From Bordetella genomosp. 5 (GTDB lineage Bacteria; Pseudomonadota; Gammaproteobacteria; Burkholderiales; Burkholderiaceae_B): a DNA stretch of 64,000 bases. The stretch spans positions 1-64,000 of the forward strand of contig NZ_NEVN01000005.1 in assembly GCF_002261475.1 (NCBI RefSeq). The letters are read 5' to 3'. Under the pieces are notes generated by a model. The model worked only from the letters and a program-made list of their open reading frames with translations. It did no database searches and was not told the DNA's origin. Both the position numbers and the translations under genes were made by a program. Below, piece by piece: positions 17,378 through 26,288 of this stretch; position 1 is the stretch's first letter, and every line of letters starts with the position of its first letter.

Positions 17378-18688
17378 TCAGAACGGGAACGGCGGCGAGA
17401 ACGGGTACAGGCCCGGCGGCATGATGAGCTGCGGCGGCATCGCGTCGATCGACAGGTTCGACAGCGTGATGCCCGCCGAACCCAACCGCTGACGCAGGTG
17501 TTCGGATTGCTGATTCAGTTCGACGGCGCCGTGGGGCGCCACGATATTGAGGACGAGCTGCGAGCCCGCCAGCGAAATGCGCGCTTCGACCTGGCCCAGA
17601 CGGGGCAGTTCGAGCGTCAGGCGCGTCGACCAGTGGCCGTCGGGATCGCCCGGCTGGTCTTCGCCGTACGGGTCGCGCTGGACTTCCCATTCCATCGGCG
17701 TGCCGGGCCAGGCCTCGCCGCGCCAGCTCACCATCTGGTTGGCCAGCGCTTCGAGCTGCTGACGCACCAGCGCGGTGGTGTCGGGGTTGAGGCCGGAGTT
17801 CTGCGGCAGCAGCGACTGCGTGGTGTCGGGCAGATCGGGCGCGCCGGGCGGCAGCGGCGTGGCGCTGCGCGCGGCCTGGGCCGCCTGCGTGGCCTTCTGG
17901 CCTTCGGCGCTCTGCGCCACCTCGCGCGCCTGCGGCAGGCTGGCCTGCGGCTCGTTGCGCAGTTCGGCCGGCGTGCGCTTGCCGAACACCATCTCGGTCA
18001 GGTGCGATTCGTAGAAGATCCCGCTCGTGGCCAGGGTCTGGCGCAGGGTCTGGGCCAGCTGCGCCGGCGAAATGCCGGCATGCGAGGCCTGGACCGGTCC
18101 GGCGCCCTGATGCGCGTGGGCCGGCGCCGCGCCGGTCGGCTGCGGCGTGCCGCGCAGGGCGGCCGCGGTGGCCGCGGCCGTCGCGGCCGGCGCCGCCGTT
18201 TGTGCGGCGGGCTGAGCGGCTTGCGCGGTCGGCTGGGCCGGCGCGGCCGGCGCGGGCTGAGCCGCGGGGGCACCCGGCTGGGCCGGCGCCTGTGCCTGCG
18301 GCTGGGGCGTGAACAGCGGCGCGCGCCCCTGAATCGGGGGCGCCTGATCGGGGAAGGACGCCAGCAGCGCCAGGATGGTGCGTGCGGTCGAGCCCAGCGT
18401 CGTGGGCGCCGACGAGGTCGTGTCGTTGCGGGTGACGGTGCCGCGCGCGGCCAGGGCCAGCGCGGCGGCGGTCTTGGCATCCAGGACGGCGGTCTGGCCG
18501 CCCTTGCCGCCGAGCTGATCGAGCCCGCGCCGGCCATCCTGGCCGGGGCGGACGCCTTCGCCCGGTTGCGGAACGGTGCCCGGACGGGCGCCGGGAATCA
18601 AATTGGCGTGCGCCGCCATGCTGGTGCCGAGCACGGCATCCAGACGCTGAACCAGGACATTGCCTAGCGCGGGCGGGCCGACGCTCAT
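17378..18688 (-). CDS. Second FliK-like flagellar hook-length control protein
   Basis: A 436-residue protein built like FliK: a long Ala/Pro/Gln-rich disordered region (about 100-290) and a C-terminal Flg_hook-type domain (about 335-425) with RLTLELPRLGQVEARISLAGSQ and LRQRLGSAGITLSNLSID. It is distinct from the fliK at 9041-10423 in length and sequence. The start ATG overlaps the fliT stop (ATGA). Placement before flhX suggests the two act together in substrate-specificity switching or in another length-control step; this is inference. Confidence 0.85.
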   Translation of the reverse strand: MSVGPPALGNVLVQRLDAVLGTSMAAHANLIPGARPGTVPQPGEGVRPGQDGRRGLDQLGGKGGQTAVLDAKTAAALALAARGTVTRNDTTSSAPTTLGSTARTILALLASFPDQAPPIQGRAPLFTPQPQAQAPAQPGAPAAQPAPAAPAQPTAQAAQPAAQTAAPAATAAATAAALRGTPQPTGAAPAHAHQGAGPVQASHAGISPAQLAQTLRQTLATSGIFYESHLTEMVFGKRTPAELRNEPQASLPQAREVAQSAEGQKATQAAQAARSATPLPPGAPDLPDTTQSLLPQNSGLNPDTTALVRQQLEALANQMVSWRGEAWPGTPMEWEVQRDPYGEDQPGDPDGHWSTRLTLELPRLGQVEARISLAGSQLVLNIVAPHGAVELNQQSEHLRQRLGSAGITLSNLSIDAMPPQLIMPPGLYPFSPPFPF

Positions 18689-19035
18689 GTGCCGGTCGCC
18701 TTGGCGCCGTAGGTGGCGAGCAGGGATTGCTGACGTTTCATGCGGCCGAGCATATCACCCAGGCGCGACAGCTGCGGCATGGCGAGTTCGCGCACGGCGG
18801 CGTCGTTCTCGAGGATGCGGACCAGCAGGTCATGCTTGAGCGCCCGGCTCGAATCGTCGAGCGGTTGGCGCGGCTCGATGAGCCGCAGGCGTTCGACCAG
18901 GTCGATGTACATGTGACCGAGGCCGAGGACGCGGGTCCAATCCCCGTCCTGGGCCGCCGCCAGCATGTCGCCGGTCACGGTGGCGATGTGCTGGTAAAGC
19001 TCGATTACCGGAGCTTGCTGCGTTAGGGCCGTCAT
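18685..19035 (-). CDS. fliT: Flagellar export chaperone FliT
   Basis: A helical protein of about 116 residues starting MTALTQQAPVIELYQHIATV, the usual FliT opening, with charged helices throughout. FliT is the FliD chaperone and, in enterobacteria, a FlhDC antagonist. The frame is open back to a GTG at 19086 that overlaps the fliS stop, so translational coupling from GTG 19086 or ATG 19083 is possible; the Met at 19035 gives the family-like N-terminus. It ends in an ATGA overlap with the next gene. Confidence 0.88.
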   Translation of the reverse strand: MTALTQQAPVIELYQHIATVTGDMLAAAQDGDWTRVLGLGHMYIDLVERLRLIEPRQPLDDSSRALKHDLLVRILENDAAVRELAMPQLSRLGDMLGRMKRQQSLLATYGAKATGT

Positions 19036-19082
19036 AAATGTCTCGCGCGTATCGCGCCGTGGCGGTGTAGATGACGCTTGCA

Positions 19083-19511
19083 TCACGCAGGCGCGTTGCC
19101 GGCAGGCTGGTCGTTGGCGGTTTGCCAGGCCTGCGCGAGATCGGTCAGCAGGCGGTCGGCGATGTCGAGCTGGTCGGCGTCCGCATGAAGATTGGCTTTG
19201 AGCAGGGTACGGATGATGAAGTCGTAGAGCTCGGACAGGTTGGCGGCGATCTCGCCGCCGGCCTCCATGTTCAGGCCCAGCTTGAGACCTTCGTCCACGA
19301 TGCGCACGGCCTTGGAGATGGCCTGGCCGCGTTCGGCCGTGCGGCCCGCTTCCATATGGATGCGGGCCTGCGCGATCGCCGCGCGCGCCCCGTTGTACAG
19401 CAGCGTAATGAGTCGCTCCGGAGGGGCGCTCATGACCTGGGTTTCCAGGCCGATATCGCTGTACGAACGGACGGAAGAGGATCCGGTGGGGCGGCGTGCG
19501 GCGTATGTCAT
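19083..19511 (-). CDS. fliS: Flagellin export chaperone FliS
   Basis: A 142-residue helical protein with the FliS signatures YSDIGLETQVMSAPPERLITLLYNGA at its start and a LYDFIIRTLLKANLHAD block in the C-terminal half. FliS caps the flagellin C-terminus to prevent polymerisation in the cytoplasm. It starts 9 bases after fliD ends. Confidence 0.96.
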   Translation of the reverse strand: MTYAARRPTGSSSVRSYSDIGLETQVMSAPPERLITLLYNGARAAIAQARIHMEAGRTAERGQAISKAVRIVDEGLKLGLNMEAGGEIAANLSELYDFIIRTLLKANLHADADQLDIADRLLTDLAQAWQTANDQPAGNAPA

Positions 19512-19520
19512 TGATGAAAG

Positions 19521-20897
19521 TTAGTTGTTGGACTTCGTCATGTTGGCGAACTGTTGCTGCAGGTAGGAGCTGGTGCCGTTCATCTGTACGACCATGGCGT
19601 CCAGTTTCACGAACTGGGCGCGATAGCCTTCCATGGTCAGCGCGATCGAGGCCTTGGTCGCGTCATAGCGCTTCTTCAGGGTGTCGATCGTTTCCTGCAG
19701 GCCGGTCGTGCGGGTCTTGATGGCGCCGGTCGAGCCCAGAATGGTCTCGGTCACGTCCTTCATCTTCTCGGTCAGGCCTTCGGGGCCGCTCAAGATGCGG
19801 CGCACGTCGGCGGGATTCTCCGACAGCGCCTTGTCCAGCTTGGTCTTGTCGACGGTGATCTGACCGGTCTTGACGTCCGTCGTCAGGCCGATCGCGCTCA
19901 GCGTGCGCAGCGTGCCTTCGCCCGCCACCACACGCAGCGCGCCGGCGATGCTGTTCTGGATCGAACGCGTCGTGCCGTCGCCGGTGAGGGCGCTCTGCGT
20001 TTCGGCGCCCACGTCGAACTTGGTCAGATCCGAGATCGTGGTCTGCAGCGCGTTGTAGGCCTTGACGAAGGCGTCCACGGCGCTCGCGGCGGCGCTGTTG
20101 TCCGCCGTCACGGTGACCTTCACGTCGGCATCCGGCACCTTGTTCAGCACGAAGGTGACGTTGTCGACGACCTTGTCCACGGTGTTGGTCTGGCTCGTAA
20201 CGGCCACGCCGTTGATCTCGAGCTGGGCGTTGGCGGCCTCGGTCTGCACCGTCAGCTTGGAATTCGCCAGGTCGGCACTGTCGAAGTTCAGCTTGGCGGC
20301 CAGCGCGTCGTTGCCGGTGACCTTGAGCTCGGCGACCGCGGCATTCGTGCCTTCGGTCTTGCTGGTGATCATCAGGAAGTTGTTGCCATTGCCATCGTTG
20401 ATGACCGTGGCGCTCAGACCCAGCGAGTCCGACTTGTTGATGGCCGACACGATGCCGTTGAGCGACGTGTCCGAACCGATCTCGAGCTTCTTGGTCGTGC
20501 CGTCGCCGAGCTTGAGCTCGATCGTGCCGCCGGTGCCGATCTGGTCGGTACGGCTGGCGAACGCCGACGATTGCAGCGTCTGCGCGGTGGCGAGGCTGTT
20601 GACCTTGATGTTGTAGGAGCCAGGAACCGCGCCGGCAGCCGTACGCACCGTGATCGACTTGTCGTCGCTCACGGTCGATTTCACGGCATTCAGGGCGTCA
20701 GTGCCGATCGCGGCGGCGGCTTTCTGGACCGCTTCGATCGAGCTTTGCAGCTTGCTGTAGGCCGAGATTTTGGTCTGGTAACTCGACTGCTGGTTCGAGA
20801 TCAGCGTCAAACGCTGTTCTTCAGCCTTCTGCAGCTTATCCAGGGTTTCTTGTAAGGGGAAACCCGATGAGCCCAGGGACGTGATGGTTCCGGCCAT
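19521..20897 (-). CDS. fliD: Flagellar filament cap protein FliD
   Basis: A 458-residue FliD (hook-associated protein 2). N-terminal and C-terminal coiled-coil D0 segments flank Ser/Thr/Val-rich globular domains; the N-terminus (LGSSGFPLQETLDKLQKAEE) and C-terminus (TSSYLQQQFANMTKSNN) are family-typical. No cysteines were seen, as expected for exported axial proteins. A very good ribosome site (AAGGAG) lies before the ATG. It is exported through the channel and sits at the filament tip. Confidence 0.96.
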   Translation of the reverse strand: MAGTITSLGSSGFPLQETLDKLQKAEEQRLTLISNQQSSYQTKISAYSKLQSSIEAVQKAAAAIGTDALNAVKSTVSDDKSITVRTAAGAVPGSYNIKVNSLATAQTLQSSAFASRTDQIGTGGTIELKLGDGTTKKLEIGSDTSLNGIVSAINKSDSLGLSATVINDGNGNNFLMITSKTEGTNAAVAELKVTGNDALAAKLNFDSADLANSKLTVQTEAANAQLEINGVAVTSQTNTVDKVVDNVTFVLNKVPDADVKVTVTADNSAAASAVDAFVKAYNALQTTISDLTKFDVGAETQSALTGDGTTRSIQNSIAGALRVVAGEGTLRTLSAIGLTTDVKTGQITVDKTKLDKALSENPADVRRILSGPEGLTEKMKDVTETILGSTGAIKTRTTGLQETIDTLKKRYDATKASIALTMEGYRAQFVKLDAMVVQMNGTSSYLQQQFANMTKSNN

Positions 20898-21028
20898 GTG
20901 ATACTCCTTCCTAGCAATGCGATTCTGTCAAAAATTGATGCCGCCTATTGACCGGGCAAGGGCACAAGGTCGGGCTACTTCGAGGTTTTTGGCGCCAGTC
21001 AGGTCCAGCCCTGGCGCCTGATGCAACG

Positions 21029-21412
21029 TCAGGCCGTGGTTTCCACGGCATTGCCCTGCATCTTCACGATCATTTTCGCGATGCGCAGAACGGTTTCCGA
21101 CGGGATGGTTCGCAACACTTCGCCGCTCTCCGAGTCCAGCACGGACACGACGACGGCATGGACATCCGGATCGATCTCGAACTGAAGCTCGGTCGACCAG
21201 GCGCGCAGCTGGTTGTTGATATCGTCCAGCGCCTTTTCCATCGGCAGCTTGCCGCCGGATTGATTGGCATCGGATTGGGTGTCGTTTTTGGCACTCTGAC
21301 CCTGACCCGAGGGAGGGACTGCCTGAGACACGGCTGCGGCGTCGACAGGCTGCGGGGCAGGGCTGACGGACGGCAGGATTTGCGTAGCGGTGCTGATAGG
21401 ACTTACGGCCAT
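21029..21412 (-). CDS. flaG: FlaG-family flagellar protein
   Basis: A 127-residue FlaG: a variable, Gln/Ser/Pro-rich N-terminal half and a conserved C-terminal domain (RAWSTELQFEIDPDVHAVVV, then LRTIPSETVLRIAK). FlaG proteins influence filament length in other genera. The Met at 21412 is preceded by GGAG at proper spacing. It heads the operon running to 16596 and has a sigma-28-like promoter upstream (21483-21509). fliC itself is not in this window. Confidence 0.93.
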   Translation of the reverse strand: MAVSPISTATQILPSVSPAPQPVDAAAVSQAVPPSGQGQSAKNDTQSDANQSGGKLPMEKALDDINNQLRAWSTELQFEIDPDVHAVVVSVLDSESGEVLRTIPSETVLRIAKMIVKMQGNAVETTA

Positions 21413-21482
21413 GATCACTCCCGGCTGGAGATATCGGCGTCTTCGGGGACGCAACGGTTTTTAAGGGTGTTTCTCAGCTACC

Positions 21483-21509
21483 ATAACGGCAACCTTAAAC
21501 CGAACTTTA
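21483..21509 (-). promoter_or_regulatory. Sigma-28 (FliA) type promoter for flaG
   Basis: On the - strand, TAAAGTTC (21509-21502), 11 bases, then GCCGTTAT (21490-21483). The enterobacterial consensus is TAAAGTTT-N11-GCCGATAA, so 7/8 and 6/8 positions match with exact spacing. Transcription would start near 21475, about 60 bases before the flaG ATG. This fits late flagellar genes (flaG, fliD, fliS, fliT). Confidence 0.75.
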
Positions 21510-21594
21510 GGGCCACAAAGGGCTTTAATTCGTCGATTCGACCCCGGTTCGACCTTGCCCCGCTTCCCTACCAGAACCCTGTTACCGCCTCACG

Positions 21595-22332
21595 ATGAGT
21601 GTCAAAACCGCCCTGCGCGTGATCGAAATCATCGAAACCTACGCCCGCGAGAAGCGGGCGTTGTCATTGACGGAGCTGGCCCGTCTGCTCGACGTGCCGG
21701 TCTCGAGCTGTCTGGCCCTGATCCGCACCCTGGCGGCCCAGGGCTATCTGTACGAAACCGGGCGCCGTCAGGGCTACTACCCGACCGGGCGGCTGCTGGC
21801 CATGGCGCAGCGCATCGCCCGCGCCGATCCGGTCCTGGACCGGGTCTATCCCAGCCTGGTGGCGTTGCGCGAGGCGACCCGCGAAACCATCGTGTTCGCC
21901 AAGCTCGATGCCGACCATCGGGTCGTTTATCTCGATGTCCTGGATTCGCCGCACACCATCCGCTACGCGCCGGTGGCGGGCGAGTTCAAGCCCATCCACG
22001 CCAATTCGCTGGGCAAGGCGCTCATCTCCCAATTGCCGGCCGATGCCTGCGCCGAGCTGCTCGCCCGCACGCCGCTCACGCGCTACAACCCGCTCACGCT
22101 GACCACGCCGGCGCAGGTCGAGGCCGACCTGGCCCAGTCGCGCGAACGGGGCTGGTATTCGAACATGGGCGAATCGATCACCGACGTGGGCGCCATCGCC
22201 TGGCCGCTGCGGCTCTCCGGCGAGGTCTACGCGATCTCGGTGGGCGGGCCGATCTACCGGATCGAGCCCAATCAGGCGGCCTACGCCAGCATCCTGCGCG
22301 CGGCCTGCACCGCGCTCGAGCAGGATCACTGA
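21595..22332 (+). CDS. IclR-family transcriptional regulator
   Basis: A 245-residue IclR protein: N-terminal winged helix (about 5-65; SLTELARLLDVPVSSCLALIRTL is the recognition region) and a C-terminal effector domain with the family patterns LGKALISQLPADACAELL and GWYSNMGESITDVGAIAWPL. It is convergent with the acyl-CoA dehydrogenase gene, their stop codons being only one base apart, and likely regulates the cupin-Bug-CoA-transferase-dehydrogenase operon. The effector is unknown. Only 182 bases separate it from flaG, so the two promoters are back to back. Confidence 0.92.
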   Translation: MSVKTALRVIEIIETYAREKRALSLTELARLLDVPVSSCLALIRTLAAQGYLYETGRRQGYYPTGRLLAMAQRIARADPVLDRVYPSLVALREATRETIVFAKLDADHRVVYLDVLDSPHTIRYAPVAGEFKPIHANSLGKALISQLPADACAELLARTPLTRYNPLTLTTPAQVEADLAQSRERGWYSNMGESITDVGAIAWPLRLSGEVYAISVGGPIYRIEPNQAAYASILRAACTALEQDH

Positions 22333-22333
22333 C

Positions 22334-23500
22334 TCAATACGAGCGGGGCAGGCCCAGCACCTTCTCGGCAATGAAGCACATGATGAGCTGCGGGCTCACC
22401 GGCGCGATGCGCGGGATGTAGCTCTCGCGCAGCAGGCGCTCCACGTGGTACTCCTTGGCGTAGCCCATGCCGCCCAGTGTCAGGACGGCGGTCTGGCAGG
22501 CGTTGTGGCCGGCCTCGGCCGCCAGATACTTGGCCGTGTTGGCATAGGGCCCGCAGGGCAGGCCGGCGTCGTACAGGCTGGCCGCCTTGAACACCATCAG
22601 GTTGGCCGCCTCCAGCTGCATCCAGGCCTGGGCCAGCGGGTGCTGGATGCCCTGGTTCTGCCCGATGGGCCTGCCGAACACCACCCGCTCGCCGGCATAT
22701 TGCACGGCCCGCGCCAGCGCGGCCTGGCCGATGCCCACCGCCTCGGCGGCGATCAGGATGCGCTCCGGGTTCAGGCCATGCAGGATGTACTCGAAGCCAC
22801 GCCCTTCCTCGCCCACGCGGTCCTGCTCGGGAATGCGCAGCCCGTCGATGAACAGCATGTTGGAGTCCACCGCCTTGCGGCCCATCTTCTCGATCTCGCG
22901 CACCTCGACGCGTTCGCGATCGAGGTCGGTATAAAAGAGCGACAGCCCCTGGGTCGGCTTGGCCACGTCGGCGAGCGGCGTGGTGCGGGCCAGCAGCAGC
23001 ATCTTGTGCGCCACCTGCGCCGTCGAGATCCAGATCTTGCGGCCGTGCACCACGTAGTGGTCGCCGTCGCGCTCGGCGCGCGTCTTCAGATGCGTCGTGT
23101 CCAGGCCGGCATCGGGCTCGGTCACGGCGAAGCAGGCCTTCTCCCGGCCGGCGATCAGGGGCTCGAACCAGCGCGCGCGCTGCGCGTCAGTGCCGAACAC
23201 CACCACCGGGTTCAGGCCGAAGATGTTCATATGGACGGCGGACGCGCCCGCGAAGCCCGCGCCCGACGCCGCGATGGTCTGCATCATCAGGGCCGCTTCG
23301 GTCATGCCGAGGCCGGCGCCGCCGTGGTCGGCGGGCATGGCGATGCCGAGCCAGCCGTCGCGCGCCAGGGCGGCGTGGAAGTCGTGCGGAAAGCCGCCGT
23401 CGCGGTCGCGCTCGAGCCAGTAATCATCGGGAAACTGCGCGCAGACCCGGTTGACCGCGTCGCGCAGCGCGAGCTGGTCGGGGCTGAATTCGAAATCCAT
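22334..23500 (-). CDS. Acyl-CoA dehydrogenase
   Basis: A 388-residue flavoprotein with the ordinary ACAD plan: N-terminal helical domain, middle strand domain (CFAVTEPDAGLDTTHLKTRAE, FAD contact) and C-terminal helical domain ending with LTLGGMGYAKEYHVERLLRESYIPRIAP. It would oxidise an acyl-CoA thioester formed by the CoA-transferase encoded just upstream. The family is clear but chain length or substrate cannot be read from the sequence. The gene is 13 bases after the CoA-transferase. Confidence 0.93.
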   Translation of the reverse strand: MDFEFSPDQLALRDAVNRVCAQFPDDYWLERDRDGGFPHDFHAALARDGWLGIAMPADHGGAGLGMTEAALMMQTIAASGAGFAGASAVHMNIFGLNPVVVFGTDAQRARWFEPLIAGREKACFAVTEPDAGLDTTHLKTRAERDGDHYVVHGRKIWISTAQVAHKMLLLARTTPLADVAKPTQGLSLFYTDLDRERVEVREIEKMGRKAVDSNMLFIDGLRIPEQDRVGEEGRGFEYILHGLNPERILIAAEAVGIGQAALARAVQYAGERVVFGRPIGQNQGIQHPLAQAWMQLEAANLMVFKAASLYDAGLPCGPYANTAKYLAAEAGHNACQTAVLTLGGMGYAKEYHVERLLRESYIPRIAPVSPQLIMCFIAEKVLGLPRSY

Positions 23501-23513
23501 CGGTGCGTGTCCT

Positions 23514-24743
23514 TTAGCGTTGAGGGGCGGATCCGGCCGGGAGCAGGGCGGCGATGTCGGCCTCGGCCACGCCGGCTTCGCGCAGGACCTCTTCGGTGTG
23601 CTCGCCCAGGCGGGGCGCCGGACGGCGCAGGTCGGTCGGGGTGGCGCTGTAGCGGCCGAGCGGGCCCGTCGTGCGCAGGCGTCCTTCGGTGGGGTGGTCG
23701 ATCTCGCGCACCAGGCCGGTCGCGTGCAGATGCGGGTCTTCGATCAGATCGTCGATGCCGTACAGCCGTGACGCCGGAATGTCGGCCTCGCCCAGCAGCG
23801 CGAGCCAGCTGGCGCTGTCGCGCGTGAGCATCACCTCGGCCACGAAGGCATACACCTCGTCGATGTGCCGGGCCCGCGCGGTATGGCTGCAAAAGCGCGG
23901 ATCCTCCAGCAGATCGGGGCGTTCGATCAGGGCGAAGAAGTTGCGCCAGTGCTTGTCGTTGTAGATCAGCAGGCAGACATAGCCGTCGGCCGTGGCGTAG
24001 GGGCGCCGGTGCGGCGCCAGCAGCCGCGCGTAGCCCGGGGGCCCCAGCGGCGGCTCGAAGCTGTGGCCGCCCAGGTGGTCGCCCAGCACCATGTGCGCCA
24101 TGCCTTCGAACATCGGGATCTCGACCGCCTGGCCGTGGCCGGTGGCGCGGGCGTTGATCACGGCGGCCAGCAGCGCCACCGCGACCTGCAGGCCGACGCT
24201 GCGGTCCGCCAGCGTCAGCGGCGCGTAGCGCGGCACGTCGCCGCTCTGGCGCGCGGCCAGGTCGGCGATCGCGACCTGCCCCTGGATCAGATCGTCGTAG
24301 GCGGGCCGGCCGGCGTAGGGGCCCGACTCCGAGAAGCCATAGGCGCCGACATGCACGATGCGCGGATTGTGGGCCGCCACGGCGTCGTACGACAGGCCCA
24401 GACGCGCCATGGCCTGCGGCCGGATGTTGTAGAGCAGGGCGTCGCAGCCCTCGGCAAGCTTGAGGCAGGCCCGGCGGCCGGCCTCGCTCTTGAGGTCGAG
24501 CACCACCGAGCGCTTGTTGCGGTTCAGGTGCAGGTGCAGATGCCCCATGCCCGGATTGCGCATGGGGCCGACCGCGCGCATGTTGTCGCCCACGGGCGAC
24601 TCGACCTTGATGATGTCGGCGCCCAGGTCGCCCAGGATCTGGGTCGCATAGGGCCCCATCACCACGGAGCTGAGATCGAGGATGCGCACGCCGGCCAGCG
24701 GGCCGGCGGCGGGGGCGGAGGCGGGAAGAGAGGCGTCGGTCAT
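23514..24743 (-). CDS. CaiB/BaiF family (class III) CoA-transferase
   Basis: A 409-residue class III CoA-transferase. The N-terminal block GVRILDLSSVVMGPYATQIL with LGDLGADIIKVE is diagnostic, and the likely catalytic Asp is Asp150 in PAYDDLIQG. It would activate a carboxylate taken up via the neighbouring Bug protein. The ATG at 24743 overlaps the stop of the upstream gene (ATGA), which fixes the start against the longer frame at 24782. Confidence 0.93.
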   Translation of the reverse strand: MTDASLPASAPAAGPLAGVRILDLSSVVMGPYATQILGDLGADIIKVESPVGDNMRAVGPMRNPGMGHLHLHLNRNKRSVVLDLKSEAGRRACLKLAEGCDALLYNIRPQAMARLGLSYDAVAAHNPRIVHVGAYGFSESGPYAGRPAYDDLIQGQVAIADLAARQSGDVPRYAPLTLADRSVGLQVAVALLAAVINARATGHGQAVEIPMFEGMAHMVLGDHLGGHSFEPPLGPPGYARLLAPHRRPYATADGYVCLLIYNDKHWRNFFALIERPDLLEDPRFCSHTARARHIDEVYAFVAEVMLTRDSASWLALLGEADIPASRLYGIDDLIEDPHLHATGLVREIDHPTEGRLRTTGPLGRYSATPTDLRRPAPRLGEHTEEVLREAGVAEADIAALLPAGSAPQR

Positions 24744-25726
24744 TGGGGCTGAATGTTGGCGTCGCGGATAAGACGGCCCCACAGGTCGCGTTCGCCAGCC
24801 ACGAACTGGCCGAAGTCCTGCGGCGTGCCGCTGAAGGCGTCGAAGCCCAGGTCGGCGAGGCGTTTCTTGATCGCGGGGTCGGCGACGATCTGGTTGATGG
24901 CGGTGTTGAGCCGGGTCACGACTTCCGGCGGCAGGCCCGCGGGTCCGAAGAAGCCGTTCCAGGAGTTGAGGTCGAAGTCCTGCACGCCCGCTTCCTTCAT
25001 GGACGGCAGCTCGGGCACGATGGCGCTGCGCGTGGCGGTGGACACCGCGAGCGCGCGCACCTGACCGGATTGCACGAACGGCAGGCCCGATGCCAGGTCG
25101 GTGAACATGAAGTCCACCTGGCCGCCGACCAGGTCGGTCATCGCCTGCGGCGTGCCTTTGTACGGCACGTGCAGCAGGTCGATGCCCGCGCGGCGGGCCA
25201 GCGTGGCGCCGGCCACGATGCCGGTGCTGTTGCCGCTGGCGTAGGTGATGCGGCCGGGGGCCGCCTTGGCCGCGGCGATCAGCTCGCCCACCGTCTTGTA
25301 CGGCAGCTTGGGGTTCACCACCAGGATGAAAGGCAGGTTGCCGCCGCGCGCCACCGGCGTGAAGTCTTTCACCGGGTCGTAGGGCACGTTTTTCATCAGC
25401 CAGGGGGCGGCCGAGTGCGAGGTGTTGGTGGTGACGAACAGCGTGTAGCCGTCCGGTTTGGCGCGCGCCACATAATTAGCGGCGATGGTCGCGTTGGCGC
25501 CCGGCTTGTTTTCGACCACGATCTGCTGGCCCAGCCGCTGCGACAGTTCATTGGCGAAGATCCGGCCGACGGCGTCGGTGCCCGAACCGGCCGGGAAGGG
25601 CACCACGAGCGAGATCGGTTTGTCGGGATAGGTGCCGGAGGCGGCGTGCGCGGCGGGCAGGGCCCAGGCCGTGCCGGCCGCGAGCAGAGCGGCCGTCGCG
25701 GCGCGCGCATAGCGATGCAGTGTCAT
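24740..25726 (-). CDS. Bug/TctC-family periplasmic solute-binding protein
   Basis: A 328-residue protein with a Sec signal peptide (MTLHRYARA... cleaved after AHA near residue 28) followed by the Bug family opening YPDKPISLVVPFPAGSGTDAVGR and GQQIVVENKPGANATIA. The Bug family is hugely expanded in Bordetella and relatives, and members bind carboxylates or amides. No TctA/TctB membrane genes are in the window, as is usual for orphan Bug genes. The ATG at 25726 has AGGAG upstream; the longer frame is rejected because it would bury the signal peptide. Confidence 0.94.
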   Translation of the reverse strand: MTLHRYARAATAALLAAGTAWALPAAHAASGTYPDKPISLVVPFPAGSGTDAVGRIFANELSQRLGQQIVVENKPGANATIAANYVARAKPDGYTLFVTTNTSHSAAPWLMKNVPYDPVKDFTPVARGGNLPFILVVNPKLPYKTVGELIAAAKAAPGRITYASGNSTGIVAGATLARRAGIDLLHVPYKGTPQAMTDLVGGQVDFMFTDLASGLPFVQSGQVRALAVSTATRSAIVPELPSMKEAGVQDFDLNSWNGFFGPAGLPPEVVTRLNTAINQIVADPAIKKRLADLGFDAFSGTPQDFGQFVAGERDLWGRLIRDANIQPQ

Positions 25727-25882
25727 CAGTGTCTCCTGGTGGATATTCATATAGGTATAGGTATGGAACTCGCGCGAGCGGCGCGGCCGCTCGCGGTCTT
25801 GCGGGGGGGCGGCCGCATCGGCCCGCGGCGATGCCAACGGCCGCGGCAGACGCATCGCGCCTCCCCTCAGGCGCTTTGCGCC

Positions 25883-26266
25883 TCAGCGGATCACGCGATC
25901 GGGCGATTCTTCATAGGGCGGGGTGTAGATCACCAGCAACCTGGCCGGCGTGTCGCTCGTCACCGTGAACACGTGCGGAATGTCTGCCGGAAAATAACAG
26001 CAGTCGCCCGCCACCATGTCCGCGCTTTCGTCGCCCACCTGCGCGCGCGCCGTGCCCTCGAGCAGATAACAGACCTGTTCGATGCCCGGGTGGGCGTGGG
26101 GCAGTGCGCCCTGACCGCGTTCGATCTCGCCCAGCAGCACCTCGACGTGCCGCGAGCCGACCGTTTCCGGACTGATCAGGCGACGATTGAGCGTGCCAGT
26201 GTGGTTAGCCGGGTGATAGCCCGCCACTTCGCTGGGCCGGACCAGCCATTGAGGTTTGCTGCGCAT
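25883..26266 (-). CDS. Small cupin-domain protein
   Basis: A 127-residue single cupin: the two metal-binding motifs appear as HAHPGIEQVCYLLEG and GDCCYFPADIPHVF. Such proteins can be metal-dependent enzymes or small-molecule sensors; substrate unknown. It is the first gene of the - strand catabolic operon (156 bases before the Bug gene). The ATG at 26266 follows CGGAG. An AT-rich palindrome lies 23-46 bases upstream. Confidence 0.88.
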   Translation of the reverse strand: MRSKPQWLVRPSEVAGYHPANHTGTLNRRLISPETVGSRHVEVLLGEIERGQGALPHAHPGIEQVCYLLEGTARAQVGDESADMVAGDCCYFPADIPHVFTVTSDTPARLLVIYTPPYEESPDRVIR

Positions 26267-26288
26267 GCGTGTCTCCGTAGTATTTTTT

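Noticed and set aside
20991-21018. GGCGCCAG/CTGGCGCC inverted repeat between flaG and fliD
   Set aside because: As a terminator for the - strand it would be followed by A residues, not T, so the polarity is wrong.
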